A stretch of 64,000 bases of DNA from Candidatus Rifleibacteriota bacterium. GTDB taxonomy: Bacteria; Muiribacteriota; Ozemobacteria; Ozemobacterales; Ozemobacteraceae. The notes under the pieces are model-generated. The model did no database searches and was not told where the DNA came from. It was given only the letters and a program-made list of their open reading frames with translations. Below are positions 15,200-24,256 of the stretch, piece by piece (the stretch's first letter is position 1; the number at the start of each line of letters is the position of its first letter). The translations under genes and the position numbers were made by a program. The stretch is taken from positions 186,001-250,000 of the forward strand of contig JANJUX010000040.1 in NCBI GenBank assembly GCA_024710355.1. The letters run 5' to 3'.

Positions 15200-15715
15200 A
15201 TGAGCAAAGCGAAAATCACTGCCATTCAGGCCGATATTACCCGGTTAAAGGTCGATGTCATCGTAAACGCCGCGAACAGCCGCCTGCTCGGTGGCGGTGG
15301 CGTTGACGGTGCCATACATTCTGCTGCCGGCCCCGAACTGCTCGCATTCTGCCGGACTCTCGGCGGCTGCAGCACCGGCGATGCAAAAATCACCCCGGGC
15401 TTCAACCTGCCGGCAAAATACGTCATTCATGCCGTCGGCCCGGTCTGGCACGGGGGCAATCAGAACGAGCCGGCCCTGCTTGCCGGCTGTTACCGCAAAT
15501 CTCTCGAACTGGCGATCGCCACTAAGCTTCGCAGCATTGCCTTTCCGGCTATCAGCACCGGAGTTTACGGCTACCCGATCGGCGCGGCGACAAAAATCGC
15601 CGTTGCAACGGTTACAGGCTTTCTTCGCGAGACCAGCGCTGACCTGGAGGTTGTTTTCTGCTGCTTTTCGGCCGGCGATCTGGCAATCTATCAGTCCGAA
15701 CTGAAAAACTGTTGA
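15200..15715 (+). CDS. Macrodomain protein (ADP-ribose/O-acetyl-ADP-ribose hydrolase type)
   Basis: 171 residues from ATG 15200. ITAIQADITRLKVDVIVNAAN, LLGGGGVDGAIHSAAGPEL and AFPAISTGVYGYPIGAA are the classic MacroD/YmdB motifs for binding ADP-ribose, with the conserved GGGGVDGAIH loop and STGVYGYP loop. Known members remove O-acetyl groups from ADP-ribose or ADP-ribose from proteins and nucleic acids. ACGAGG upstream is a modest ribosome binding site. Pairing with an EVE gene suggests a joint role with modified nucleotides, but that is inference. Confidence 0.95.
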   Translation: MSKAKITAIQADITRLKVDVIVNAANSRLLGGGGVDGAIHSAAGPELLAFCRTLGGCSTGDAKITPGFNLPAKYVIHAVGPVWHGGNQNEPALLAGCYRKSLELAIATKLRSIAFPAISTGVYGYPIGAATKIAVATVTGFLRETSADLEVVFCCFSAGDLAIYQSELKNC

Positions 15716-15910
15716 AACCACATCACTGCCACATCAGAGTTGCTGAATTGCAGATCAGCGGGGCATCTTCGTGAAAGTTGTCGATTTATTTCGTTTCTTG
15801 ATAGATCGGTAAATTTCTCTTTGCCTGTAGCTGACTGCGCCGTGCGTGGTGTGTCGAAAAAGCCGTTTTTATGGGGTTAAATCGACAAACCCGAAAATGG
15901 GGGATATAAA

Positions 15911-16921
15911 TTACTGCCCCTGGCGGCTTAACAGGCCGATTTTCTCAAGCTCGCGACACAACACTTCTGAATCGCTCCAGGTAATGAACGGCACGCCGAA
16001 CCTTTTAAAACTTGTGGCATGCTCATTCAGCTTCTGCAGGTGCTCTTCATCATCTGCAACGAGATGAATGACAACCGCTTTTATCAGGCCGGGTTTTACC
16101 AGACTGGCGGCGAATTCGGCGTAAATCTGCGGGTCTTTCTCACCACTGTCTCCGAAAAGCAGTATCGGCATCTGCGGAAACCGGCCGGCGATAGTCTGCA
16201 GCCAGCCAAGTTTGTGCTGCTGGTGGCTGCCGCCCGTCAAACTTTTTTTGAGAATCAGTGTTCCCTGCGGAAAACCGTTTGCCTGCAGAAAGCTTTTCAG
16301 GCTTCGACTCAAAAATGCCGGTGAACTGCTGAGGTAGAAGAAATGCGGGTTGCGCAGCGTTGCCGTGCCGGATGCGAGAACTTTATACAGCTCCGGGGTG
16401 CCGTTGACCGGTTCGCGGTTTTCGCTGCTTTTTAACAGTGAATTATAGACCATTTTCAGACGGCTGGTAACTTCGGTGACCAGAATGGTATCGTCAACGT
16501 CACTGACAATAACTGTCTCAATCGGCTCTGAAAAGGAAAACCGCTCATAATGCAGCTGCTGCCCCTCATGTCTGACGGTAAAGCTGAAACTGCTTATCGA
16601 AGCCGGCCTGATCGTGCCCGAAAATTCGCCGTTCTGGACCACAGCCGAACAACTGGCCCCTTCGGTCTCGATATCGACTGTGCTGCTCGCCAGCCACGAT
16701 CGCAGCATGCCGGAAATCCGCGCTCTTTTGCCAATCGGCTGACTGAAAGGATCGGCCGCCGAAATGACTCCAGAAAAGCTTATCGTCTGACTCGCCGACT
16801 CAGGAAAAACCCTCAGATCATAAAGATCTGCCGCCTCAGCCACTGGTATCATCAAGGCCGCAACCATCAAAGCAGCGAAACAGTTCAGCCATTTTTGTGT
16901 TTTTTTCAAGGTTTTGAGCAT
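15911..16921 (-). CDS. App1-type phosphatase (DUF2183, HAD-like), secreted
   Basis: 336 residues with a signal peptide (CFAALMVAALMIPVAEA). The second half carries VIVSDVDDTILVTEVTSR, the DxDxT motif of HAD phosphatases, HFFYLSSSPAFLSRSLKSFL and PILLFGDSGEKDPQIYAEFA, exactly the layout of the App1/DUF2183 phosphatidate phosphatase domain. Yeast App1 acts on phosphatidic acid. The N-terminal part (residues 30-140) is beta-rich and of unknown role. No clear ribosome binding site before the ATG. The gene lies downstream of the protease gene on the same strand but with 150 bases between. Confidence 0.88.
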   Translation of the reverse strand: MLKTLKKTQKWLNCFAALMVAALMIPVAEAADLYDLRVFPESASQTISFSGVISAADPFSQPIGKRARISGMLRSWLASSTVDIETEGASCSAVVQNGEFSGTIRPASISSFSFTVRHEGQQLHYERFSFSEPIETVIVSDVDDTILVTEVTSRLKMVYNSLLKSSENREPVNGTPELYKVLASGTATLRNPHFFYLSSSPAFLSRSLKSFLQANGFPQGTLILKKSLTGGSHQQHKLGWLQTIAGRFPQMPILLFGDSGEKDPQIYAEFAASLVKPGLIKAVVIHLVADDEEHLQKLNEHATSFKRFGVPFITWSDSEVLCRELEKIGLLSRQGQ

Positions 16922-17000
16922 TGTTTTTTCACTTAATCCGGCAGTTCTACTGATCTGGTTTTGCGCATGAACTCCCGCCAGTGCCTGTTTAAAGCATAAT

Positions 17001-17040
17001 TAATCTGCACTATCTGCGTTTATCCGTGTTCATCAGTGGC
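17001..17040. repeat. Degenerate 10-bp tandem repeat (ATCTGCGTT type)
   Basis: Four successive decamers resemble one another: TAATCTGCAC, TATCTGCGTT, TATCCGTGTT, CATCAGTGGC. Similar ATCTGTGTTCATCTGTGG strings occur, from memory, between genes in many unrelated bacterial genomes. It lies in the gap between two minus-strand genes. Confidence 0.4.
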
Positions 17041-17074
17041 CGGTTTTAGACTTAAAATCGGTGTGCATCGACCG

Positions 17075-18574
17075 TCAGAGGGTCGTGAACTGAATGCGGT
17101 CGATTCTGTAACCAAAGCCGTTGACATACTGGTCGCTGCTGAGAAGCAGTTCGGCGGTATCGCCCTCGACAACCTCTGACCAGCCTTCGCCAAAGACACC
17201 GTTGATGGTCTCGACCGGCATCTCGATGCCCGGAACACAGATTCTGAGCAGGTCGCCATGGTGGTTGACTTCGATACGGGAAAAATGCAGCCTGAACCGG
17301 GTTGCACCCGGCACTTTAACGGTCTGGCGGTCTTCTTTGCCGTTATGATAAGGGTGCAGTGATTCAATTACCCGGTCTTCACTCTGCCATTTGCTGAAAT
17401 CCTGCTCTGGTAGCCTTTTCCCGGTTTTGTTCTGCAGCGCATTGGCCACATTGAGGCGCAGCCCGCCTTTAACATAGCGACCGAGACCGCGCACCTGGTC
17501 AGCACCATTCAGCAGCGCGGCCTTTACCTGCTGCCATGTCCAGTCAGGGTTCTGGCACCAGACCATGGTTGCTGCCGCAGCAACCTGCGGGCATGCCTGC
17601 GAAGTGCCCGAAAAGGCCCGGTAAACATTTTTCGGCATGAGAGAGAAGATGTTCTGACCCGGTGCCGCGATTTCGACCATCGAGCCGTAATTGGCAAAGC
17701 TCGAAAGGTCGCGGTTGTCAGTCGCACCCACCACTAGCTGATTCGGCACGCCGTAGCATGATGGATAATCTTTTTCTTCGGGATTATCGAGGTCTTTGCG
17801 CGAGTTGCCGCTGGCGCATACGAACAGGGCCCCCTTGTCATGCGTATAGCGCACCGCATCCTGCATGGCCTGGGTGAACGACGGAGTGCCGTAACTGTTC
17901 GAGAGCACTTTTGCACCGTTATCTACCGCGTATCTGACGGCCCGGGCCACTTCTTCGCTGTAAAGAGTGCCACCCAGCCCGAAAATCTTGACGATCATGA
18001 TTTTAAGGCCCGTATTCATGCCGGTGACACCGACGCCATTGTTGGCAGTTGCTCCGATAATTGCGCCGCAGTGAGTGCCGTGATACTGGTCGTCCTGGAT
18101 GTCGCCGGTTTTTCTGACAAAATTATAGCCGTGTACATCATCGATGAAGCCATTGCCATCGTCGTCGATGCCGTTGCTGCGCTTGTCATTGCCATCGGCG
18201 TCGGGACCGCTTTCACCCGGATTGACCCAGAGTATCGCCGGGTCGATGTCTTCGTGCTTCAGATCGAGCCCCGAATCGACAATTGCCAGAATGATATCTT
18301 TTTTCGGCTGCCAGAGGTTCCAGGCCTGCCGCATTGCAGAATCACAGCCAGAAATGCCGGTCTGGCCCTTGTCATCTGCCTGCCCGAGATTTTCGAGATG
18401 CCACTGTTTCTCAAAAAACGGGTCGTTCGGAAACATGCCCTCGCGGCTGCGCGTGATATCAGACCTGGTATACTCGCGACCGGTATCTGCCGGCTCAAAC
18501 GGCTGACATGGCACTTCGGCAGCATTGACCGGTGAAGAAAACAACAGCATGAGAAGTATTGCGAACAACGGCAT
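17075..18574 (-). CDS. Secreted subtilisin-like serine protease (S8)
   Basis: 499 residues from the second of two adjacent ATGs (18574), which lies nine bases after GGAGG; the first (18580) is only three bases away. A signal peptide (LFAILLMLLFSSPVNA) is followed by about 70 residues that may be a short pro-region. Catalytic residues are seen in ILAIVDSGLDLKHED (Asp), YHGTHCGAIIG (His) and AFSGTSQACPQVAAA (Ser). The insert NGIDDDGNGFIDDVHGYNF is an acidic, probably calcium-binding loop common in bacterial subtilases. The final 110 residues form a beta-rich domain. Role: extracellular or periplasmic protein degradation. Confidence 0.95.
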   Translation of the reverse strand: MPLFAILLMLLFSSPVNAAEVPCQPFEPADTGREYTRSDITRSREGMFPNDPFFEKQWHLENLGQADDKGQTGISGCDSAMRQAWNLWQPKKDIILAIVDSGLDLKHEDIDPAILWVNPGESGPDADGNDKRSNGIDDDGNGFIDDVHGYNFVRKTGDIQDDQYHGTHCGAIIGATANNGVGVTGMNTGLKIMIVKIFGLGGTLYSEEVARAVRYAVDNGAKVLSNSYGTPSFTQAMQDAVRYTHDKGALFVCASGNSRKDLDNPEEKDYPSCYGVPNQLVVGATDNRDLSSFANYGSMVEIAAPGQNIFSLMPKNVYRAFSGTSQACPQVAAAATMVWCQNPDWTWQQVKAALLNGADQVRGLGRYVKGGLRLNVANALQNKTGKRLPEQDFSKWQSEDRVIESLHPYHNGKEDRQTVKVPGATRFRLHFSRIEVNHHGDLLRICVPGIEMPVETINGVFGEGWSEVVEGDTAELLLSSDQYVNGFGYRIDRIQFTTL

Positions 18575-18742
18575 GGGCATTTACCTCCGGCATTTTTTTA
18601 CCTGTTCATGATACAACAGTTTTTTCCGGCAGAGAACAGAAGATAAAATTATCAGGACGACCGAAGTTCAATGCCCCTTGCCATCAAATAAATGTTGCAA
18701 TGCAAAACTTTGAAAAAAAATTCACAAGCAGGGTCGCAAACC

Positions 18743-18772
18743 TTGACTTGTTTCGCCTTTTTGGCTTAATAT
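18743..18772 (+). promoter_or_regulatory. nifJ promoter
   Basis: TTGACT (18743-18748), 17-base spacer, TTAATA (18766-18771; TAATAT with 18). The leader is about 62 nt and ends in AGGAGTG before the GTG start. Confidence 0.65.
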
Positions 18773-18841
18773 CACCTTGCCTTACCGGTATCGGAATTTT
18801 TTTCAGCCCGATGCCAATAACATTCAGGCAGGAGTGCGATT

Positions 18842-21800
18842 GTGACTAAAAAGACATACGCAATGATGGATGGGAACGAAGCTACCGCGCTGATCGCGCA
18901 CAAAACCAATGAAGTAATCGCGATCTACCCGATTACACCCTCCAGCAATATGGGCGAACACGCTGACGCGTGGACAGCCGCTGGTCAGAAAAACGTCTGG
19001 GGTACAGTTCCGACCGTTTGTGAAATGCAGTCTGAAGGCGGCGCCGCTGGTGCCGTTCACGGCTCTTTGACCACCGGTGCTCTTACTACTACTTTTACCG
19101 CTTCTCAGGGCCTGCTGCTCATGATTCCGAACATGTACAAAATTGCCGGTGAACTCACTTCCACCGTTTTTCATGTTTCGGCTCGCTCACTGGCCTGCGC
19201 TGCCCTCTCGATTTTCGGCGACCACAGCGACGTAATGTCGACCCGCCAGACCGGTTTCGCCCTGCTTGCTTCCAACTCGGTTCAGGAAGCCCACGATATG
19301 GCCCTGATCGCTCAGGCTGCCACTCTCGAAAGCCGCGTACCTTTCATTCATTTCTTCGATGGTTTCAGAACTTCGCACGAAGTTAACAAAATTGAAATCA
19401 TCGCTGATGAAGACATCAAGGCCATGATCGACGACAAACTGGTTCTCGAACATCGCGCCCGCGGCCTCAACCCCGATCGCCCGACCATGCGCGGTACCGC
19501 TCAGAACCCCGATGTTTATTTCCAGGGTCGCGAAACCGTTAACCCCTTCTACGACAAAACCCCCGAAGTCGTTCTCAAAGCCATGAAAAAGCTCGCCAAA
19601 ATTACCGGCCGTGAATACAGCCTGTTTGATTATGTTGGCGACCCGAAGGCCGAACGCGTTATCGTTGCCATGGGCAGCGGCGCCGAAACCATTCACGAAG
19701 TCGTTGAATACCTCAATGCCAAAGGCGAAAAAGTCGGCCTCGTAAAAGTCCGCCTGTTCCGCCCTCTCAGCGTCGCTCACCTGGTCAAGGCTTTCCCGAA
19801 GACCACCAAAGCTATCGCTGTTCTTGATCGCACCAAAGAACCGGGCTCTGCCGGCGAACCTCTGTATCTCGATGTGAGAAACAGCATCGGTGAAGCTCTT
19901 GAAGCCGAAGCCGCTCCGTTCACCAAATGGCCGAAAATCGTTGGTGGCCGCTACGGTCTTGGTTCAAAAGATTTCACTCCGAACCAGGTTCTGGCCGTAT
20001 TCGACAACCTCAAAGCTGACAAACCGAAAAATCACTTCACCGTCGGTATCGTTGATGATGTGACCAAAACCCATCTCGAACTCGGCGAAGCAGTCGAAAC
20101 CGGCGACCCGAAGACCTTTTCCGGCATGTTCTACGGCCTGGGTTCTGACGGCACTGTTGGCGCCAATAAAGACGCCATCAAGGTTATCGGTGAAAAGACC
20201 AAAAACAACGCTCAGGGTTACTTCGTCTACGATTCAAAAAAATCAGGCAGCATGACCATTTCTCACCTGAGATTCGGTGAACAGCCGCTGCGCTGCCCAT
20301 ACCTCATCTCGCACGCCAACTTCATCGCCTGCCACAACTACAGCTTCGTTGAAAAGTATGACATGCTGAAGAACCTCAAAACCGGCGGCACCTTCCTGCT
20401 CGAAACCGAATACAGCAAAGACGAAATCTGGGAAAAACTGCCCCTCGAAACCCAGCAGCGCCTGATCGACAAGAAAGCCAAATTCTATGTCATCAACGCC
20501 ATCAAACTTGCTGAATCAATCGGCCTCGGCAACCGCATCAACATCTTCATGCAGACCTGTTTCTTCGAAATCTCGAAGATCATGCCGCGCGAAGAATACA
20601 TGAAATACCTGAAGGATGCAGTCAAGAAAACCTACGGCAGGAAGGGTGAAGAAGTCGTCAAGATGAACCAGAAGGCCATCGATATGGCCATCGAAAATCT
20701 TTTCGAAGTTAAAATCCCGGCTAAAGCCACTGCTAAGACCAAAATCAAGGCTGCCATGGTTCTCAAGAACGCTCCCAAAATCGCTCATGACGTTCTCGAA
20801 CCAATTCTCGCCGGCAAAGGCGACGACGTAACCGTCGGCCAGATGCCGATCGACGGCACTTTCCCGACCGGCACCAGCCAGCTGGAAAAACGCAACGTCG
20901 GTATCAAAATGCCGCTGTGGGATGTCGAAACCTGTATCCAGTGCGGTATGTGTTCTCTGGTATGCCCGCACGCCGCCATCAGAACCAAGGTTTATGATCC
21001 GAAATTCGCCAAGAGCGCTCCGAAGACCTTCAAGTCATGCAAAGCCAAAGGCTTCAAGGAAGACCTGATGTTCACCGTTCAGGTAGCTCCCGAAGACTGC
21101 ACCGGCTGCGGCGCCTGCGTCAGCATCTGCCCGGCTTTCCAGAAAGATGCCGCCGGTAAGAAGCTCGAAACCAAAGCGATTAACCTGGCTCACAAAGACG
21201 AAACCATGCGTGTTAACGAAGCCGAAAACTGGGATTATTTCCTCAACAAGATCCCCGATCCGGATCGCGCACTCATCAACCTCAGCACCATCAAGGGCAC
21301 TCAGTATGTCAAGCCGATGATAGAATTCTCGGGCGCCTGCGCCGGCTGCGGTGAAACCGCTTACATCAAGCTGATCACCCAGATCTGCGGTGACCGCCTC
21401 ATGGTTGCCAACGCTACCGGTTGTTCTTCGATCTACGGCGGCAACCTGCCGACTACCCCGTATACCACCCGCGCTGACGGCCGTGGTCCGGCCTGGGCCA
21501 ACAGCCTGTTCGAAGACAATGCTGAATTCGGCATGGGTATGCGCCTGGCCTCTGACAAGATGATGGAAGAAGCCATCGAGCTGCTCAACAAAGCCGTTGC
21601 CTGCGGCTGCAAGTGCTCAGCCACTCTCAAGGCCATCTCCGAAAAGATTCTCGGCAACGCCCAGAAGACCCAGGAAGAAATCGAAACCCAGCGCGTCAAC
21701 GTCGAAGAACTCAAAAAAGCTCTCAAGGACTGCAAAGACGAAATCTGTGTGCGCCTGTTCAACATGGCCCAGTATCTGGTCAAACGCTCAGTCTGGATCA

Positions 21801-22435
21801 TCGGTGGCGACGGTTGGGCATATGATATCGGTTACGGCGGACTTGATCACGTTCTCGCCTCTGGCAAGAACGTCAAGGTTCTCGTAATGGATACCGAAGT
21901 CTATTCAAATACCGGTGGTCAGATGAGTAAGGCCACTCCGCTCGGCGCCGTTGCCAAATTCGCCGCCGGTGGTAAAACAATGCCGAAAAAAGACCTTGGC
22001 ATGATCGCCATGACCTACGGCAATATCTACGTTGCCAAGATCAGCCTCGGTGCCAACCCGGCCCATGCCCTCAAGACCCTGCTCGAAGCCGAAGCCTACA
22101 ATGGCCCCGCCATCGTAATTGCCTACAGCCATTGTATCGCCCACGGTATCGAAATGTCAGAAGGTCTCATGGAACAGAAGAAAGCCGTTGACGCCGGTCA
22201 CTGGCCGCTCTTCCGCTTCAACCCCGACAACCTGACCCAGGGCAAGAACCCGCTGACCCTCGATTCGAAAGAACCGACCCTGCCGCTGGCTGACTACATC
22301 TACGGTGAAAACCGCTTCAGAATGCTGAAGAAGTCTAACCCCGATGTGGCTCTCAAGTTTGTAGAACAGGCTCAGAAAGACGTTAAACTGAGATACAGCA
22401 TCTACAAACAGCTGGCCGAAATTAAGGTAAGCTGA
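18842..22435 (+). CDS. nifJ: Pyruvate:ferredoxin (flavodoxin) oxidoreductase, single-chain
   Basis: 1197 residues from GTG 18842 with AGGAG upstream. Domains in order: pyrimidine-binding domain (AIYPITPSSNMGEHAD, residue about 30), gamma-like and linker domains, a two-cluster ferredoxin domain (CIQCGMCSLVCP near 698, CTGCGACVSICP near 753) and a TPP-binding domain (CAGCGETAYIKL near 834; GGDGWAYDIGYGGLDHV). It decarboxylates pyruvate with CoA to acetyl-CoA, CO2 and reduced ferredoxin, the central step of anaerobic fermentation. Length and all cofactor motifs are complete. Codon use is strongly biased, as expected for an abundant enzyme. It has its own promoter and terminator. Confidence 0.98.
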   Translation: MTKKTYAMMDGNEATALIAHKTNEVIAIYPITPSSNMGEHADAWTAAGQKNVWGTVPTVCEMQSEGGAAGAVHGSLTTGALTTTFTASQGLLLMIPNMYKIAGELTSTVFHVSARSLACAALSIFGDHSDVMSTRQTGFALLASNSVQEAHDMALIAQAATLESRVPFIHFFDGFRTSHEVNKIEIIADEDIKAMIDDKLVLEHRARGLNPDRPTMRGTAQNPDVYFQGRETVNPFYDKTPEVVLKAMKKLAKITGREYSLFDYVGDPKAERVIVAMGSGAETIHEVVEYLNAKGEKVGLVKVRLFRPLSVAHLVKAFPKTTKAIAVLDRTKEPGSAGEPLYLDVRNSIGEALEAEAAPFTKWPKIVGGRYGLGSKDFTPNQVLAVFDNLKADKPKNHFTVGIVDDVTKTHLELGEAVETGDPKTFSGMFYGLGSDGTVGANKDAIKVIGEKTKNNAQGYFVYDSKKSGSMTISHLRFGEQPLRCPYLISHANFIACHNYSFVEKYDMLKNLKTGGTFLLETEYSKDEIWEKLPLETQQRLIDKKAKFYVINAIKLAESIGLGNRINIFMQTCFFEISKIMPREEYMKYLKDAVKKTYGRKGEEVVKMNQKAIDMAIENLFEVKIPAKATAKTKIKAAMVLKNAPKIAHDVLEPILAGKGDDVTVGQMPIDGTFPTGTSQLEKRNVGIKMPLWDVETCIQCGMCSLVCPHAAIRTKVYDPKFAKSAPKTFKSCKAKGFKEDLMFTVQVAPEDCTGCGACVSICPAFQKDAAGKKLETKAINLAHKDETMRVNEAENWDYFLNKIPDPDRALINLSTIKGTQYVKPMIEFSGACAGCGETAYIKLITQICGDRLMVANATGCSSIYGGNLPTTPYTTRADGRGPAWANSLFEDNAEFGMGMRLASDKMMEEAIELLNKAVACGCKCSATLKAISEKILGNAQKTQEEIETQRVNVEELKKALKDCKDEICVRLFNMAQYLVKRSVWIIGGDGWAYDIGYGGLDHVLASGKNVKVLVMDTEVYSNTGGQMSKATPLGAVAKFAAGGKTMPKKDLGMIAMTYGNIYVAKISLGANPAHALKTLLEAEAYNGPAIVIAYSHCIAHGIEMSEGLMEQKKAVDAGHWPLFRFNPDNLTQGKNPLTLDSKEPTLPLADYIYGENRFRMLKKSNPDVALKFVEQAQKDVKLRYSIYKQLAEIKVS

Positions 22436-22469
22436 GCCTCTGTAAAGAACCATAACCCGCTCTAAAAGG

Positions 22470-22496
22470 CAGCCTCCGCAAGGAGGCTGTTTTTTT
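22470..22496 (+). terminator. nifJ intrinsic terminator
   Basis: CAGCCTCC (22470-22477), loop GCAA, GGAGGCTG (22482-22489), then seven T residues. Confidence 0.93.
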
Positions 22497-22563
22497 ATGC
22501 CGTATTGTCCTGGCCGCTGGTAGAATTAGGTGTTCAATAAAATTGGCATGAAGAGGCTCAAAC

Positions 22564-23076
22564 ATGAAAAGGGCACAAGAAGCTGTTACAATCAGACCGC
22601 AGATGGTCAAAGATGCGAAGGGGTTTTATCAGATTCTGACGCAGGGTAATTTCAGATTTTTCCCGGTCAATGTGGCTTCAATCGAAGCTGAGAGAAGGTT
22701 TTTGCGCAAAACTGTCAGGCAATGGAAAGCCGGCGAAACCTGGAACTTCGCGATCATGCTTGGCGATCGCCTGATTGGCGCAATCGGTGTGATGCCAGAA
22801 GACGGCCGGCCCTATTGCGCCGAAATCGGCTATTTCATCGAAGCTTCACAACACGGGCGCGGCTATGCCCTGCAGGCAGTCAGGCTGGTAGAAGAATACA
22901 TTTTTGCCAACCAGCCACAGATCAGGCGTCTGTTTGCCTGTATGGTCGTCGATAACCTGCCGAGTGCCAGAGTGGCTGAAAAAGCCGGTTTTACCCGCGA
23001 GGGACGCCTGGCCGGTTACCTGAAAGTCGGCGAAAAATATCACGATGCCTTTATCTACGGCAAGCTGATCAGATAA
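22564..23076 (+). CDS. GNAT-family N-acetyltransferase (RimJ/RimL-like)
   Basis: 170 residues. The core is a RimJ/L-type acetyltransferase: AIMLGDRLIGAIGVM (strands 3-4), EIGYFIEASQHGRGYALQAV (acetyl-CoA loop QxxGxG/A: QHGRGYA) and NLPSARVAEKAGFTREGRL (C-terminal half). Such enzymes acetylate protein N-termini or small amines; the substrate is unknown. The gene's 3' end overlaps that of the convergent PfkB kinase gene by eight bases. Confidence 0.93.
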   Translation: MKRAQEAVTIRPQMVKDAKGFYQILTQGNFRFFPVNVASIEAERRFLRKTVRQWKAGETWNFAIMLGDRLIGAIGVMPEDGRPYCAEIGYFIEASQHGRGYALQAVRLVEEYIFANQPQIRRLFACMVVDNLPSARVAEKAGFTREGRLAGYLKVGEKYHDAFIYGKLIR

Positions 23077-24061
23077 AATATTCGATGCCCGAGATCTTGA
23101 CCTGAGACTGTGCGCCGATGCGGCGAATGATATTGGCAGCAAGAAAATGGCCGATTTTCAGGCAGGTTTCGAGATTCAGCTTCTTGGACTGGCCGTAGAA
23201 AAAGCCGGCCTGAAAGTTGTCACCGGCACCGTTCGTGTCTTTGACATCTTCGACCTTGTAGGCCGATACCCTGATTTCGCCATCGGGAGTAACGGCTACC
23301 GCCCCTTCACTGCCAAGCTTGATCACTGCCAGGTCAGTATACCTGAGCAGCGGTCTGAAGTCGCGGCTGCCTTCGCAAAGAGCCCTCGCCTCATCTTCAT
23401 TGGCAAAGAGAATGTCGATCTTTTCGCTGAGAAAAGCGTCGATCTGATCGCGTGATGATTTGACCACCAGACTGTCGCCGAGATCGAAAGAAATCTTGGT
23501 GCCTGCCTTGCGGGCAATCGATACGGCATGCCTGGTCGCCACGTTGATCGGGTTGTCGCCGCGGAATTCATAGGCCGAGAAATGCAGAAATTCTGAGCTT
23601 TTTATCAGGCTGTGCAGGATCTCGTATTCATAAAGCTGCTTGGCAACCCCGAAATCGAGGCCGAAAGTTCTCTGCCCGTCTGGGCTGATCAGCGTATAAC
23701 AAAGACCTGAATTGCCGCGCTTGATTGAAACGTAAGTGTCGATATCATTGTCGCGCAGGTTGTTGATGTAATCATAGCCGAAGTCATCGCAGCCGACACA
23801 GCCGATAAAGGCACATTTCAGGCCAAGATTGCTGGCGCCATAAATGACGTTGGTCGGTGAACCGCCCGGAGCGATGCGGGGTTTGTAGGTGTTTACAATG
23901 CTGGCGAGCTTTTTGAGATTCTCTTCGTTGAGCGCAATGCTGTTGCCTTTGGGCAGATCGAGTTTTTGCAGCATTTCATCGCTGACTTCGACGATAATGT
24001 CGGTAAGAGCATCTGAGATTGCGGTGATCTGATACTTCCTGTTTTCGGCACAGCCGCTCAT
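23069..24061 (-). CDS. PfkB-family carbohydrate/nucleoside kinase
   Basis: 330 residues. The PfkB signature at the C-terminus, VKDTNGAGDNFQAGFFYG, contains the catalytic Asp and the GAGD anion hole; the N-terminal substrate motif is GGSPTNVIYGASNLG. The pattern resembles adenosine-kinase/ribokinase members, but the sugar or nucleoside cannot be named. No strong ribosome binding site precedes the ATG at 24061. A possible promoter lies 16-45 bases upstream. It is convergent with and overlaps the acetyltransferase gene. Confidence 0.93.
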   Translation of the reverse strand: MSGCAENRKYQITAISDALTDIIVEVSDEMLQKLDLPKGNSIALNEENLKKLASIVNTYKPRIAPGGSPTNVIYGASNLGLKCAFIGCVGCDDFGYDYINNLRDNDIDTYVSIKRGNSGLCYTLISPDGQRTFGLDFGVAKQLYEYEILHSLIKSSEFLHFSAYEFRGDNPINVATRHAVSIARKAGTKISFDLGDSLVVKSSRDQIDAFLSEKIDILFANEDEARALCEGSRDFRPLLRYTDLAVIKLGSEGAVAVTPDGEIRVSAYKVEDVKDTNGAGDNFQAGFFYGQSKKLNLETCLKIGHFLAANIIRRIGAQSQVKISGIEYFI

Positions 24062-24076
24062 AATTAAACCCCGGCG

Positions 24077-24106
24077 TCATTAGGATGCTGCAAAGCTTAA
24101 TGCCAA
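24077..24106 (-). promoter_or_regulatory. Candidate promoter of the PfkB kinase gene
   Basis: On the minus strand TTGGCA, 18-base spacer, TAATGA. The predicted leader is only about nine bases, again very short. Confidence 0.4.
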
Positions 24107-24256
24107 CCGCCCCCAAAGTCAATGCCGGCCGTCTTTAAAATGACCGAGTCTTTTGGCGTGTTAATTGTGGCGAAATGTTGTAAGATATAAGCACATTTTT
24201 CATGCGTTTTATCGGAGCATTGTCGATGAATTTTCTTTTGACCGGGCGGGTTGCCG

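Noticed and set aside
17840..18535. 231-codon plus-strand frame opposite the subtilisin gene
   Set aside because: Antisense to the catalytic domain, with no start signal and no family match.
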